Positions 20,572-32,050 are shown, numbered from the stretch's first letter. The stretch is 64,000 nt of DNA from Melieria omissa (GCA_963971225.1 OZ020270.1:23571689-23635688); one strand, 5' to 3'. The notes: generated from the letters alone by a model not told the origin. Numbers and translations are program-made.

Positions 20572-21200
20572 AATTTTTTGTTTAAAAGCATAATAATTGT
20601 CTAATTTTTTACCTTTTCATAGACATAGAGTTGTGAGTCTTGTGAGGTCGGGTAAAACTGTTTTCCTTAGCATATAGCTTAGATATTTCAGTAACATTTT
20701 ATGAAAAAAAAAGTTGCGCGATGTTGCGCACTTTTCCAGCATTTCGATTTTTGTGTGCGCACCCAAGGGCCTCATGCATGCATTGTGCAAGCGAAATTGA
20801 TAACACTGCACAACAAAATCAATTTTTTTTCAAAATAACAAGGTTCTGACAACGGATTCTGGTAGAGGGGGCCAAAAAAAAATATACGTGTATCGGCGTT
20901 TTGAAAGTTTACGTCTGAATTTTTTTTTAGGGGGGGTCAAAGTTTTCCATACGCATACGAAAACCATGTAACAACACATTTTAGGTATATGATGTGTTCA
21001 GCAATTTGGTGTAAAACACTACGAGGAACATTTTTGTGTAGCATTTTAACCCTGTAGCTCCTATTTTTATGGGTCAATTTGACCCTTTTTTTCTAAAATG
21101 TCAAAAATGTCCTGTAAAACAGAACTTTTTAAGGACAAAATGTATCACGAAAATATTCGCCATAAAATTCTACTATAGGTCTATGAATACAGGAAAGCTC
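20572..21200. other. No gene; possible piggyBac end at 21053
   Basis: Mostly low-complexity AT-rich sequence. At 21049 TTAA is followed by CCCTGTAGCTCC, a possible piggyBac-type terminus, with TGGGTCAATTTGACCC, a 16-bp near palindrome, just inside it. No partner end was found. Confidence 0.3.
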
Positions 21201-21203
21201 AGA

Positions 21204-21600
21204 AATTAACTTGAACTCCAGAATTAAGCCAAAACTGAAAATGTGGTTATTGCGTGTTTTCAAAATTGTTCCACTTCGAATGTTTTGTGGAAACAAAATT
21301 ATATGGCAAAACCCGCGACCCGCATCTACACGATTTTGTAGGCCGTTAAAAATTGAATTCGTCAAGGAATCTGCAGCAGTTTCTAAAAACGAAAAAGAAA
21401 GAGTCAATGACGAAATAAGAAAATTGCCAAAAAAAAAAGTGCAGTATATGCCCAAAGATGCTATGGAGTTGACAAATGACGAATGATGATAATGGTGACG
21501 GTGATGATTATGATGCTGATGAAGATTATGATGATGATGATAATGATTTTAATGATGAAACTAAATTGGCTGCAAGAGACGGCGATGAAATGTTTTAATT
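21204..21600 (+). pseudogene. Possible piggyBac-like transposase fragment
   Basis: A 91-codon frame (21211-21486) contains KIIWQNPRPASTRFCRP and a Lys-rich tail. It is followed in shifted frames by a GATGAT-rich acidic stretch (21482-21590). The W-x-x-x-P pattern followed by charged sequence and the nearby TTAA-CCCT at 21049 hint at a piggyBac N-terminal region, but no catalytic Asp region is present. I would not defend the family strongly. Confidence 0.25.
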
Positions 21601-21825
21601 AAACTGTTCAACTTAAATTTCATTTTTCAAATTTTTTTTTTTACTATGTTAGTTTTTTACCGTTTCTTAAAAAAATGTCCACTAAAGTATACCCAAAAAC
21701 AGTTGTTTTTTACTTTATAATGTTCAATTAACTAAACTTAGTAGTTATTTCATATCTAACTAGCCTGGGGGAATTAATCGGCACTTTCGGCATCAATTAC
21801 CCCACTGTGCGCCGGTTGGGCTACT

Positions 21826-22179
21826 GTGATGAAGAGTAAAAGCAATAAAAGAAAGCAATTACGTGTTGTTGGATCGAATGCAAGTCTGGAGCTCGATGTC
21901 GCCGTTCGATTCAGGTGGTTGCACCTATCGTCTTCCCAGCCTTCTGTTACACCAGATAATATTGTGGACATGCTCATATTGATAAGAAGTTTATATCTTG
22001 CTACAAGCTGGTGAAGAAAGATGCTCCGTCTGAGTCTTTAAAACGTGTAAATTTCAAACTTGGGGTGTCTGATCAATATTTCGAGAAGCTTTTGGCGGCT
22101 GAGCTCTGGCTGGCTAATGTTACTGTTCGCCCTTTCCGTTTTTTTCAAAAAGGGGCGGCTCAACCAAGTCAAACCTAGC
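21826..22179 (+). pseudogene. CR1-group ORF1 C-terminal part
   Basis: The frame reads KQLRVVGSNASLELDVAVRF and then, after a shift near 21970, KRVNFKLGVSDQYFEKLLAA. It matches the C-terminal half of ORF1 of copy 2 (35602-35880, minus). This part of ORF1 probably acts in RNA binding and RNP formation. It is truncated at the N-terminus, with no PHD-like finger in this copy. Confidence 0.75.
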
Positions 22180-22243
22180 TGTTGCTGCTAGTCTCAGTAA
22201 GGTTTCTAAGAGTCTTAATATCTATTTCCATAATGTTTCTGGC

Positions 22244-25037
22244 ATGCGTACAAAGGCGGACACTGTACTTCGGCTGAGCTCTCAGTTAGAATTCGATGTA
22301 TATGTCATCATAGAATCCTGGCTGAACCCCAATTTCAATGACTCAGAATTCTTTGATTCTAAACTTTATGATGTATTCCGTAAAGATAGAGATGTTGCCA
22401 AAACCCACTGTAGTAGAGGTGGGGGTGTTTTAATTGCTGTTCGTCGGAATTTACGTTCTTCGCTAATCCAATTGGTTAACGGGGACTCCCTTCTTGACCA
22501 AATATGTGTGCGTGTGCAGGGTGCATCGAATGCACTTCTTGTGTCTGCCTCTTATATACCGCCTAACAGTACTGAGTCGCTTTATCAATCTCATGTTGAT
22601 AATGTCTGCGCGCTGTACTCAAGGTTTAGTGGCAATCAGTTTTGTATACTTGGTGATTTTAATTTAAACGATATTTCGTGGTCATGCTTGAGTGACTCTT
22701 ACGCTCTTACACCCACTAATGTCTGCAATGCATCTGAGTTGTATCTAGTCGATAATTTCTTAAGCTGTGATCTCTCTCAGATTAACGGCTTTGCTAATAA
22801 ATTAAACCGCATTCTGGACTTGGTTTTTGTCACAAGTAATCTAAACCATAAAATTACTGAATGCTTAGATCCTATTTCACCACCTTCCTTGCATCATGTT
22901 CCCCTTTCAATTGAACTCGAATTTTATGAATTTTCTTCTCTCTTGCATTCCAGTTCTAAAGTCAGTTTTAATTACAATCTTTGTGACTTTGATGCACTTA
23001 ACAATTGCCTTCTTAACATTAACTGGGCTGACTTATTCTTAAACTCAGATGCTGCTATTTGTTTTGAAACCTTCAAATCTAAAGTGTTTGAACTTTGTAA
23101 AAGATTTATCCCAACTCACCAAAGCAGGGTTTACAGGTTGCCATGGTATACCAAAGAGTTAAAAAACCTCAAAAACCTTAGAAATGAGTTCTATAAAAAA
23201 TATAAGTTATCTAATTGTTCCTATTACTTTAATACTTATCAATATTATCGGAAGGAATTCAATTATTTAGATAAGGCATTGTATAAAAGCTATATTCGTA
23301 AGCATGAAACCAACATTAGAAATAATCCTAAGTCCATCTGGGGTTTTATTAAATCCAAGAAAGCTACCTCGAGTTTTCCCTCCTCACTTTTCTTCAATGG
23401 TAAATCTGCCAACTCGGCTGAAGAATCTGCTAATCTTTTTGCTGAGTTTTTCAGTTCTAACTTCGTTTGTGACGATGACCTTAACGTAGACAGCTCAGAG
23501 ATGTCCAATTCCTCTCTCTCACTGGGTTCGCTAACACTAACATCCGCCGATATTGTTAATGGTATTCTTAGGATGAAACCCTCTTCCCAAACGGATTCGG
23601 ATGGTCTTTCGGCCATCCTTCTTAAACAATGTTCCTCGCTTATTGAGCCTCTTCGGCTTATCTTCAATAAATCACTCTCATCTGGGAGTTTCATTGATGC
23701 ATGGAAGAAGGCAACTATTACTCCAATTTTTTAAAGTGGAAGAAAAAACGATGTCTCTAACTACCGACCCATTTCTAAGCTCACCTCTGTCTCTAAGCTC
23801 TTTGAGGGTATTGTTAAAGTTAAATTAGTTTTTTTAGTTCGCAACCTTATCTGCCCTAATCAACATGGCTTTGTGGAAGGTAGGTCAACTGTTTCTAACT
23901 TGGCCGTGTTTACTGAGGACTGTATTGCAGCCTTTCAGGGAGGTTTTGAAATTGATGCAATCTATACAGATTTTGCCAAGGCTTTTGATAGAGTTTCACA
24001 CAAAATCTTGGTCTCTAAACTGGCACGTCTGGGTTTCCATTCCACTTTTCTCCGGTGGATTGGGTCCTACTTATCTAACCGGTCTTGTACTGTAACTGTG
24101 GATAACTGTTCGTCTGTCCCTTTCGTAGCCTCTTCGGGGGTGCCGCAAGGTAGCATTTTGGGCCCTCTGCTATTTCTCTTATTCATTAATGATATTAGTT
24201 CTTGTTTTCTATCGGCGAAGTTTCTTCTTTACGCAGACGATCTCAAAATCTATATAGTTAGGAAGTCTTTTCGGGACTCTTTTTGCCCTTCAGTTGGACC
24301 TTGACAGGGTCCACTCTTGGTGTGTCCGTAACCGCTTGTTCCTTAATGTTAAAAAATGTTTTCATGTTATCTTCTCTAGGAAGGATAACCCAGCCTGTAG
24401 AACCTTCAATATTTCTGGTTCTCTTCTAAACATTGTCAATGAGATTAAAGACCTGGGTGTCTTTTTTGACTCGAGATTGTCTTTTTCCACCCATATTAAC
24501 TTCATCGTCATGTCCATGTTGGCTTTTGTTCGTCGTAACTGCTCGTCTTTTTTCCACCCTTATACTCTTAAGCTACTTTTCATAACATTCGTTAGGTCAA
24601 AATTAGAATATGCTGCGTTTATTTGGCGTCCCTACCATGCATCCTTTATTAATCGTATTGAACGTATTCAAAAGGTTTTTATTCGATTTGCCCTTCGTTC
24701 CCTTAATTTTAACGACCCAATCCCCCCCTATGGTTCCCGTTGTCAGCTTATAAATCTCAAATCTTTGAATTCTAGGCGCTCCTATCTGTCCTGTTCGTTT
24801 ATTGTCAATGTCATTAACGGAACTGTGGACTGTCCTGCGCTTTTGGAGAGAATAAAGTTTACTGTCCCTTCTCGAGCACTTAGGCATTTTCATTATTTCT
24901 TTGTTGGTTTATGCAAAACTGAATACGCTAAAAACGCTCCTCTTGCTAGGACGCTCTCGAAACTTAATCGTATTCCATACTTACATCTCTCTCTTCCAAG
25001 ATTTTTAGTCTTAAGAAATATTGTTGAATTTTTTTAA
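22244..25037 (+). pseudogene. CR1-group EN-RT, frameshifted
   Basis: The first frame (22244-23734) has the endonuclease with CSRGGGVLIAV and CILGDFNLNDISW and the start of RT (SSQTDSDGLSAILLKQC). A stop (TAA) at 23732 and shifts break it. It resumes at 23873-24304 with FAKAFDRVSHKILVSKLARL, SSGVPQGSILGPLLF and LLYADDLKIY. It resumes again at 24294-25037 with the thumb (FVRSKLEYAAFIWRPYH). Residues match copy 2 nearly one to one, so copy 2 can serve as reference. The copy is inactive. Confidence 0.85.
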
Positions 25038-25145
25038 TTTTAACAGTATTATTTTGTAATATTACAGTTTTTAGTTGGTCTGTTAAAATTTACTTTTGTT
25101 TGACTGAATTAAATAAATAAATAAATTCCTCCAGTCGAAGGGTGT

Positions 25146-27651
25146 TTTTTTTTCGACGTTGGGAGGTGGAAATCTTCAAAAGATACCGACGCCCTCCAGA
25201 ACGCCGGTATGCCGGATTTTTACCGACTAAAACCACCTCCTCCTTCTATCCCTGCTCCCCGCGGCACCGCCTCTCGGCATTTCTTCACGGGGGGGTGATG
25301 GCTTTAATTGCCCGTTCTAATATGCGCTCGGCGCTGCTGCTCCTCTCTGCGTAGAGCGGTTAGAATTAACGCTGCCATTGTGCTCACTGCCGACCACTTT
25401 TCTTGACTTGCGAGCATGAATTTCACGAGATTTTGCGGAGTTAGTTGTTCCCCGAACACCCTGTTCACCGTCCTTCTTTCAGCATCAAAGCGGCAGCACG
25501 AGAAGAATACGTGTTCCGCGTCCTCGGCGCTTTCGTCCAAGCAGTGTTCGCAGTTTGGGGTTGTGGCGTGCTTAAAGCGAAACAAATACGCCCTGAAGCA
25601 ACCGTGCCCACTTAAAAGTTGTGTCAGGTAAAAATCTACCTCTCCGTGCTTCCTCTCCATCCACTCTCGGATGTTAGGGATCACTTTGTATGTCCAACGA
25701 CCTGTTGTTGCGGTGTTCCAGCGACGCTGCCACTCCTGCCAGCTGTGCTGGCGGGCAGCTTGTCGCTCTGCTTTGCGTGACATTGAATCCATACCAGTGC
25801 TTGGTGATTCCTTTGCTATTAGATCTACTTGACATAGGCCAGCAATCACCAGGGCTGCTTCCTCTGAGACGGTTCGAAAGGCGCAGCAGACTCTTAACGC
25901 GTGTAACCTGTACACCGATCTGATTTCGCTCCCGTACGTTTTTTTGTTTAAGGCTTCAGCCCAGATTGGTGACCCATATAACATGGCGCTTTTAACCACG
26001 CTCGCCAACAGCTGCCTCCGATGTTGCTTAGGCCCCCTTGTGTTGAGCATCAGTCGGGACAACGCTCCTCCTACTTTGGCTCCTTTTGCGCTCGCCTGCT
26101 CCAGATGGTCCTTAAAGGTCAGTCTTGTATCTATGACGATACCAAGGTACTTCACTGCCGACTTAGTGACAATGGCATGTCCTCCAACGTTTAGCGTGGC
26201 CACCTCTCTTGCCTTTCTGCTGCTTATAAGCACCGCCTCAGTTTTTTGCTCCGCTAAGCTAAGTCCTGCGTCCTTTAGCCACCCCTGGATTGCCCGAATC
26301 GCCCCGTTTCCAATTTCGATGACTTCTTTTATGTGTTTAGCGACGACTACTATTGCTATGTCATCGGCAAAACCTATAATATTGACCTCCTTTTGCACAG
26401 TCAGCCGCAGCAGACCGTCATACATAATATTCCATAAAAGTGGTCCCAGGACCGAGCCCTGCGGGACCCCTCTAGTTATGTCGTGATGTCTGCAGCCGTC
26501 GGACGTTTCATACGTGAGGACTCTGCCTGTGAAATAGTTTTCTTTTTTTTTCCAGAGCGATTAGGCAGTATTCCTTAGTACCTCCTTTCCAACGCGCACC
26601 ATTAATTGCCTCCTGAGCCAGCTCCTTCACCGCTTTCACTGCGTCGATCGTAGAGCGGCCTTTTCGGAATCCGAACTGCCGGTCTGAAAGGCCTCCTCCG
26701 TCTGTGATTGCCATCTTCAGGCGGTCTGCAAGTACCCTTTCTAACAGTTTTCCTGCAGTGTCCAACATGCAGCTCGGTCGGTAGGCTGATGGATCATCGG
26801 CGGGATTTCCCTTCTTGGGCAACAGAACCAATCGCTGTCGTTTCCACCTATTGGGAAAGGCACCTTCAGACAGGCATGCGTTGAAAAGTTTGACGAAGTC
26901 GTTGATGCAGTGCCCGACCGCGAGCTTTAGCACTCGGTTCGGAATTCCGTCTGGCCCCGGGGCTTTTTTGTCTTTAAATTTCTTAATAGCGCGATGTATC
27001 TCCATCGCCGGCGTTGGTTGTTTCGCTCCTTGCAGCCGCTTGGTCACCACTTTATAGGCCAAGCCCCATGGATCTGTTTCAACGCTATCCACCAGCTCTA
27101 AAAATAATTTGCGTTTGCTGTCCTGTATCGCTTTCTTCAGTTCTTTCCGTTTTTGCTTATATAAGTTTCTTAGTTCAGTCGCTTCGCCTTTTGCTCTTGC
27201 CCGCTGATAGGCTCGTCTTGCTCGATTGCACTCCTTCCGTAGCGACGCAATGCTTGTATTCCGCCAATACACTGGTCTGTGTTTGCTTTTGCTAACTCTC
27301 CTTTGCATTGACACATCACATGCGTTTCTAATTCTGTTCATTAGCGATTCTGCCATTTCATCTGCGTTACCTGTAATTTCCGTGCATGTCAGCATTTCTT
27401 TTAGTAACTCACGGTCCAGGGTACTCTCCTTCCAGCCGCACTCTCCTTTGGCACTTTGGCGCCAAAGCACTGCAATGGTGCAGACTATCGCTTGATGGTC
27501 GCTATAAGTGAATTGATCACTCAGGGACCAGGTTGTGTGCGAAAAAAGTGCACTGCTGATGAAGGCAAGGTCTATTATGGAGCCCACGCCGTTTTTACTG
27601 AATGTGAACTCCGACCCGTTATTCAATAGAGCCACATCCAATGTGGCCACA
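25146..27651 (-). mobile_element. R1-clade LINE, 5'-truncated, with 16-bp TSD
   Basis: The element lies on the minus strand with its poly-A tail as a T-run at 25146. TCCAGTCGAAGGGTGT occurs at 25130-25145 and 27652-27667, a perfect 16-bp TSD, so both ends are exact. It entered a CCACGCCC-type repeat next to CR1-group copy 1. The 5' end is truncated inside the endonuclease domain and has a small inverted duplication (CCACATCCAATGTGGCCACATCC spread over 27632-27654). Confidence 0.92.
25304..27645 (-). pseudogene. R1-clade EN-RT with internal deletion
   Basis: The upstream part (27645-26508) holds the end of the endonuclease (YSDHQAIVCTIAV), KFKDKKAPGPDGIPNRVLK and FGFRKGRSTIDAVK. At about 26535 the sequence jumps across an A-run, so the motif A region with its catalytic Asp is missing and the frame changes. 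The rest (to 25304) has GVPQGSVLGPLLW in a shifted frame, the catalytic FADD in IIGFADDIAIVVVAKH, and a C-terminal CCHC-type finger (CEHCLDESAEDAEHVFFSC) typical of the R1 clade. With motif A deleted the RT is dead. Confidence 0.88.
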
Positions 27652-27667
27652 TCCAGTCGAAGGGTGT

Positions 27668-28268
27668 GACTCGGTTTCATTGATATGCGACTTTCAGTTC
27701 CAAAGTTACGCGGACAATTTCCGTCACAAAAAATATGCCGCGCCCCTTGTTCAACGCCCATAACTTCAAAGCTTTTCAACTTATTTTTTCGAAGCTATTA
27801 CACATTAAAAAATTGGGTTCAATGGGCGGTTCCATGCCCCTCGTCCACTACCTACCCCATTCCCCATGTCGAAGGGCACAAACGTAAATCTTTGATTTGT
27901 GATTTGTAGTTCCACAGTTATTCAAAACATTTGAGTTGCTTAAAAATTGCCACGCCCCTTGTCCAACGCTCGCAAAGTTTTACCAGTGAAACGGCACATC
28001 TAAACGGTGGCCCCGCACCAAATTTTATGCTGCCCGATTTTTCATTCCGAAGATATTCCATATTGAAAATTTAAGTTGTATGGACGGTGCCACGCCTACC
28101 TATTGGGTCGTATTCGCACTATGTGGTTTACCGAAACTTACTTAAGACGAACATTCCGTGAAAAATTCAACTAATCGGCTGTCTAGTTTTTGAGTTTTAG
28201 TGTGGTGGGACCAACAAACAGACATACAACATATAGATATTTGCTGCAATGACTTGCAAAACTTTTTT
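27668..28268 (+). repeat. CCACGCCC repeat, two to three half-units
   Basis: It contains GCCGCGCCCCTTGTTCAACG, CCATTCCCCATGTCGAAGG, GCCACGCCCCTTGTCCAACG and GGTGCCACGCCTACC at spacings of about 125-135 bp, and ends GGGACCAACAAACAGACATA. It is interrupted by the mini-mariner at 28270. Its near-exact inverse occurs at 32070-32560, so these two form a pair of inverted copies 4 kb apart. Confidence 0.8.
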
Positions 28269-28269
28269 A

Positions 28270-28818
28270 TTGGGTGTACAAGTAGAAAACCGCCGTTTTT
28301 TTTCATAATATCATTCCCAAGCTTTTCAGGCGAAGGGAAATGGATTGCTGAGTCACACCCAAAGAATCCGCGAGTTCTTGTTGCGTCTGACAAGAATCTT
28401 CATCCAACAGAGTCTCCAAAGCTGCATCTTCAAACTTTTTCACGGGACCCGGCCGATCCTTGTCTTTCACGTCATAATCACCATTTTTGAATTTCACGAA
28501 CCATTCTCGACACGTTCTTTCACTGATACACGACTCACTATAAGTTGCTACAATCATTCGACGCGCTTCAGCTGCAGATTTTTTCGAATGAAACGCGAAA
28601 AGCAAAATCTCCCGCAAATGACGCTTATTCGGTTCAAATTTCGACATCTTCACGCACCAACAAAAAAATGGACAATAAGAATAAACAAGCGAGATGATGT
28701 GGAGTTGTTAACCGATATCTTAGCTTGCCATGTGATGTTTCTGATCGGAATTCTCTCACCGATTTCCAAAGGTGGCACCACCCAGTGGAAAACGGCGGTT
28801 TTCTACTTGTACACCCAA
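28270..28818. mobile_element. Mini-mariner, 549 bp, internally deleted
   Basis: Perfect inverted ends TTGGGTGTACAAGTAGAAAA and TTTTCTACTTGTACACCCAA (about 30 bp in all) are flanked by TA on both sides (28268-28269, 28819-28820). The minus strand codes for the N-terminal 116 residues of a mauritiana-subfamily-like mariner transposase. Its catalytic domain is deleted, the frame running directly into the terminal repeat. Confidence 0.93.
28303..28653 (-). CDS. Mariner N-terminal HTH domain, stand-alone ORF
   Basis: An uninterrupted 116-codon frame starts MKMSKFEPNKRHLREILLFA and contains AFHSKKSAAEARRMI (first helix-turn-helix), CISERTCREWFVKFKNGDYD, the linker KDKDRPGPVKKFED, and LADSLGVTQQSISLRLKSLG (second helix-turn-helix). 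This is the paired-type DNA-binding half of mariner transposase. Full-length proteins are about 340-350 residues with a DD34D domain, all of which is missing. The ORF shows no stop or shift. If expressed it could bind mariner ends without cutting them; expression is not shown. Confidence 0.8.
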   Translation of the reverse strand: MKMSKFEPNKRHLREILLFAFHSKKSAAEARRMIVATYSESCISERTCREWFVKFKNGDYDVKDKDRPGPVKKFEDAALETLLDEDSCQTQQELADSLGVTQQSISLRLKSLGMIL

Positions 28819-28820
28819 TA

Positions 28821-29039
28821 TATCCATATTGTTTTGCACATATACCACAGTTAATTTCTGTCATCATAATAGGCATTGCAGGAAGGCGTAAAAGGTGGGC
28901 GTGGTCAACCTTATATAGCTTATGTTTACCGATAAGAAATATAGAATCATTGTACATTAACATTAATTTTCAGACATGTACCGTAGCTTTGTTTTGTTAG
29001 TTTAGTGTGCACGGAAAGTGGGTGTGGCCGATTATATTA
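28821..29039. repeat. CCACGCCC-type repeat flank of the mini-mariner
   Basis: It continues the repeat entered by the mini-mariner, with AGGTGGGCGTGGTCAACCTT and AAGTGGGTGTGGCC. No coding feature. Confidence 0.45.
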
Positions 29040-29160
29040 TAGCAAAGAATATACAATATAAAGAATACGCATCTTCACAAATTTGTCAAGCGTGTTTCTT
29101 GAAGCGGGCGGGAAGAGATGAGCGGAGGCATAGGTTGCGGCACATTTCTGACGCTCATAC
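29040..29160 (+). repeat. 115-bp direct repeat, left copy
   Basis: GCAAAGAATATACAATATAA to GCATAGGTTGCGG is repeated at 29885-30003 with a few differences (both contain GCGTGTTTCTTGA and GCGGGAAGAGATGAGCGGAG). The copies lie 845 bp apart. The motif AAGAATACGCATCTTC resembles the GCATCT end motif of the dispersed repeat, so it is likely one end of that family. Confidence 0.75.
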
Positions 29161-29884
29161 AATCGAATGCAGAGCTGCCGAACGTACTACTATAGTAGTA
29201 TTTTACTACTGGCTAAATGAGTGCTGTCCCAAGTGATCTGTAGATCCCACCTGTAATCCCTTCCTTTCCTTGTCCCTTTGTACTCATGTTTCCCCCTATT
29301 TTCTGCTCCCCGGCTTCGGCCGTTTGTGTCGTTTAATGTTTATTGTACTTCATTGTAACACTCTTTATTCGACACCCGTGCAATATAGACCACAAAAACC
29401 CGAAACCACCCGCGTTTGATTTCCCCCGCTCCACCGACGTAAACAACTACTATTTTGTCATTTGTACTACCGTACTACCCACATGCCAATTATACTACTA
29501 TTTTTCTGAAATATAAGTGTACAAGCAAAAACAAAAATTACGATATAAAAGGTATGTTTTGCTTTGATGTTAAAAAACAATTTGCCATAAACATAAAATG
29601 GTCCTTTTGCTTCCACTTTGAGCCTTTTTTGGGGAAAAAAGTGGCAACGTTATTCTAAGTAAGGCTATTAGAAAAGAATATACAAACATTTTACCGAACT
29701 AAACATTGCCGAAGGACGAAATTTATATCAACGTTGCCGATTTTAACAATAACAACAATATAATAATAAAGAATGTACGACATTGACTTTAAAAGTTGTC
29801 TTTGCCGTTTTTTATTTCTATTCAAATAGAATAGAATTCAAAATTTGTGAGCAACTCTATCACTTGTGTTTCAAGGTGACAATT
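29161..29884. other. Interval between direct repeats, no gene recognised
   Basis: It contains TACTACTATAGTAGTA (near palindrome, 29188-29203) and several TACTAC/GTAGTA phrases to 29500, then GTGGCAACGTTATT (29640) and CAACGTTGCC (29733) in opposite sense. One or two decayed MITEs may be present but no boundaries could be fixed. Confidence 0.3.
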
Positions 29885-31260
29885 ACCAAAGAATATAGAA
29901 TATAAAGAATACGCATCTTCAAAAATTTGTCAAGCGTGTTTCTTGATGCGGGCGGGAAGAGATGAGCGGAGGCATAGGTTGCGGGAAATTTGCTCGCGCT
30001 CAACAGTTTGCGATCTTGTTCGTCGAAGCGCAAGCGAAGAGTAAACAACGAACCAAAGCATCGTCATCGACGTTTCAACGAAGATGATTCGGTATTCGCT
30101 AATGTTTTTGGTGTTGTCGTTTATTGTGTATATGCTTTTTTGTGTTGTGATTGCTTTTGCTGAAAAAATTGCTGCAATGTCACCATCAATCGAGTCTTTG
30201 TGGTGTATGGCTTTTTGCTGGCCAATGTTTTGATTAATTTAAAAATTTGGTGGTTGATCCCAATTTAAAATGTTTGCAAATATTTTTATGTGGCGAGTTC
30301 GAAGTAAAATTATTTGTTTATATTTTCACATGCTTGATTAAAATTTTGAGAATGGGAATGGGAAAACTACGAAAAAAAATGAACTATAGGCATATTGACT
30401 TCAAAATTCGTGAAACACTTGAAATTAAAAATCATTAGATGCGTGTTTTAATTTTTTTATCGAAATCTAACGGAGGGTTAGAAGATTGTATGGAAAAACA
30501 TAATTTAATAGGTCTATTGACTTTCAATAGGGCGAAAGCACTACTAAAGCACTAAATTAAGAAATAATAAGACAAGTATTTTGTCATAAGAAAATTGTAT
30601 TACGGCATGCCTACGTTTAAAAATAGTTTAAATGTTCCATGGCGAATAATGTGATCAAAAAGTTACAATATTAGATTTTCTTATTTTAGTTCTTTTAAAC
30701 AAGCATTATATGTGGGCCGTAAGAAAAGTTCCAAAGAACGAGACGGAAAATTATTACGGGTAATAAAAACGTTTTCTTTTCTTTCCAATTCCATTTCTAT
30801 TTATTACTTATTATTTATTTTTTAATTGCCTGTACCGATCATATAGGTCGCCTTGCCAGCCATATTTTATTTTATTTTCTATGATTTTGTGCACACTACA
30901 GTCGGCAGTGAGTTCAGAGGCAATATGCGACGCTGTGCAGGCTTATAGAAGAAGAACAAAAGCCAGCCAGAAAATTTAAATCGTTTTACAATTTCAGCTT
31001 TTCGCCAGCGCAACAACAAGAACAACAGCACATCGTCTTCCTCCTCTTCGGACAATTGAGCGAGAATGAACGAGTGAGCACAGACGCGGCATTCGTGTTT
31101 CTATGATTTGCGCTCAGAGCATTGTGCTGTCATTTCAAATGTTTCCTCTTGTTGTCTACCCCCCCGCATCAAGAAGACGGGTGGCGATATCAGCACCCGC
31201 ATTCAAATTTTTGCTTGTATGAGATGCACACTCTTTATGTTTCATACTTTTTGCAATTAC
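29885..31260 (-). repeat. Dispersed repeat copy 3, uninterrupted
   Basis: It is the inverse of copy 2. 30045-30700 corresponds to 18827-19524 and 30710-31250 to 15215-17220, without the hAT MITE and the 1.6 kb element. Its two ends carry opposite-facing AAAGARTRYGCATCT motifs (29905 plus; 31225 minus), so it is probably a TIR element of about 1.35 kb. The ORFs within are short and not conserved in copy 2, and no transposase is recognisable. Confidence 0.75.
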
Positions 31261-31317
31261 ACCTTTTTAACCGCGTTGCCAATTGCTGTTCGTACAATAC
31301 TTTACAGGATTGTAATC

Positions 31318-32050
31318 TATACTTCTATATCTATATATTATATAAAAGCAAGTGTGACGTTTTTTGAGCCACAATCAGGCAAAAACCACTGAACCGATTT
31401 AGATGAAATAAGCACCAAACATTTTTTTATCTGTGGGAATGGTACATAGGCTATATGAGAATGACCACGCCCCCTTCTTACGCCCACTATGGTAACAAAA
31501 CTCATCTATGGTATGCTTTTGTAAGGCAATATGGGTATCAAACGATTCAGCGTATCATTTCGGCAAACATAGGCTATAACATAATCGACCACGCCCACTT
31601 TCCGTGTCCACTAAACTAACAAAACGAAGCCACGGTACATGTTGGTAAATCAGTATTAATACCAAATGATTCCGTGTTTCATTGATGTTAACATAGGATA
31701 TATAAGATTGACCACGCCTACCTGATATGTCTTTTCATCACGCCCACTATAATGACAAATTAGCCATGGTATATTTGTCTTAGCAATATGGGTATCAAAC
31801 GATTCAGCGTGTCATTGCGGCAAACATAGGCTATAATATAATCGGCCACGCCCACTTTCCGTGCCCTCTAAACTAACAAAACGAAGCTATGGTACATGTT
31901 GGTAAATCAGTATTAATACCAAATGATTCCGTGTTTCATTGATATTAACATAGGATATAGAAGATTAACCACGCCTACCTAATACGCCTTCTCGCCACGA
32001 TCACTATAATAACAAATCAGCCATGATATATATGTTACAGCAATATGGGT
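31318..32050 (+). repeat. Second CCACGCCC family, 257-bp period
   Basis: GGTATCAAACGATT starts at 31534 and 31791 and GGTGTCAAACGATT at 32048, exactly 257 bp apart each time. Each unit has two halves with ACCACGCCCAC or ACCACGCCTACC, about 123-130 bp apart, plus ACGGTACATGTTGGTAAATC and TTCCGTGTTTCATTGAT. The left side begins with a TCTATATCTATATATTATAT tract and AACCACTGAACCGATTTAGA, a start often seen in dipteran rolling-circle-type repeats, so a Helitron-like origin is possible but unproven. Confidence 0.7.

Larger units (their letters stand above)
21800..25129 (+). mobile_element. CR1-group LINE, copy 1, decayed
   Basis: A 5'-truncated copy with the ORF1 C-terminus (21826-22179), ORF2 (about 22160-25037) and a 3' end of tandem AAAT units (AAATAAATAAATAAA, 25110-25125). 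It is the same family as the minus-strand copy at 32617-36660. Its 3' flank TTCCTCCAGTCGAAGGGTGT belongs to a CCACGCCC repeat which the R1-clade LINE then entered. Confidence 0.9.

Noticed and set aside
21482..21600. GAT-rich stretch as an acidic protein domain
   Set aside because: Frame is broken from the preceding ORF and the sequence is simple-repeat-like; kept only as weak context for a possible piggyBac fragment.
25416..27495. Plus-strand ORFs of 70-180 codons
   Set aside because: Antisense shadows of the minus-strand R1-clade LINE.
31318..31400. Definite Helitron 5' terminus
   Set aside because: The TCTATAT start is suggestive, but no CTRR end with hairpin and no Rep/helicase remains were found, so it is noted only as a possibility.
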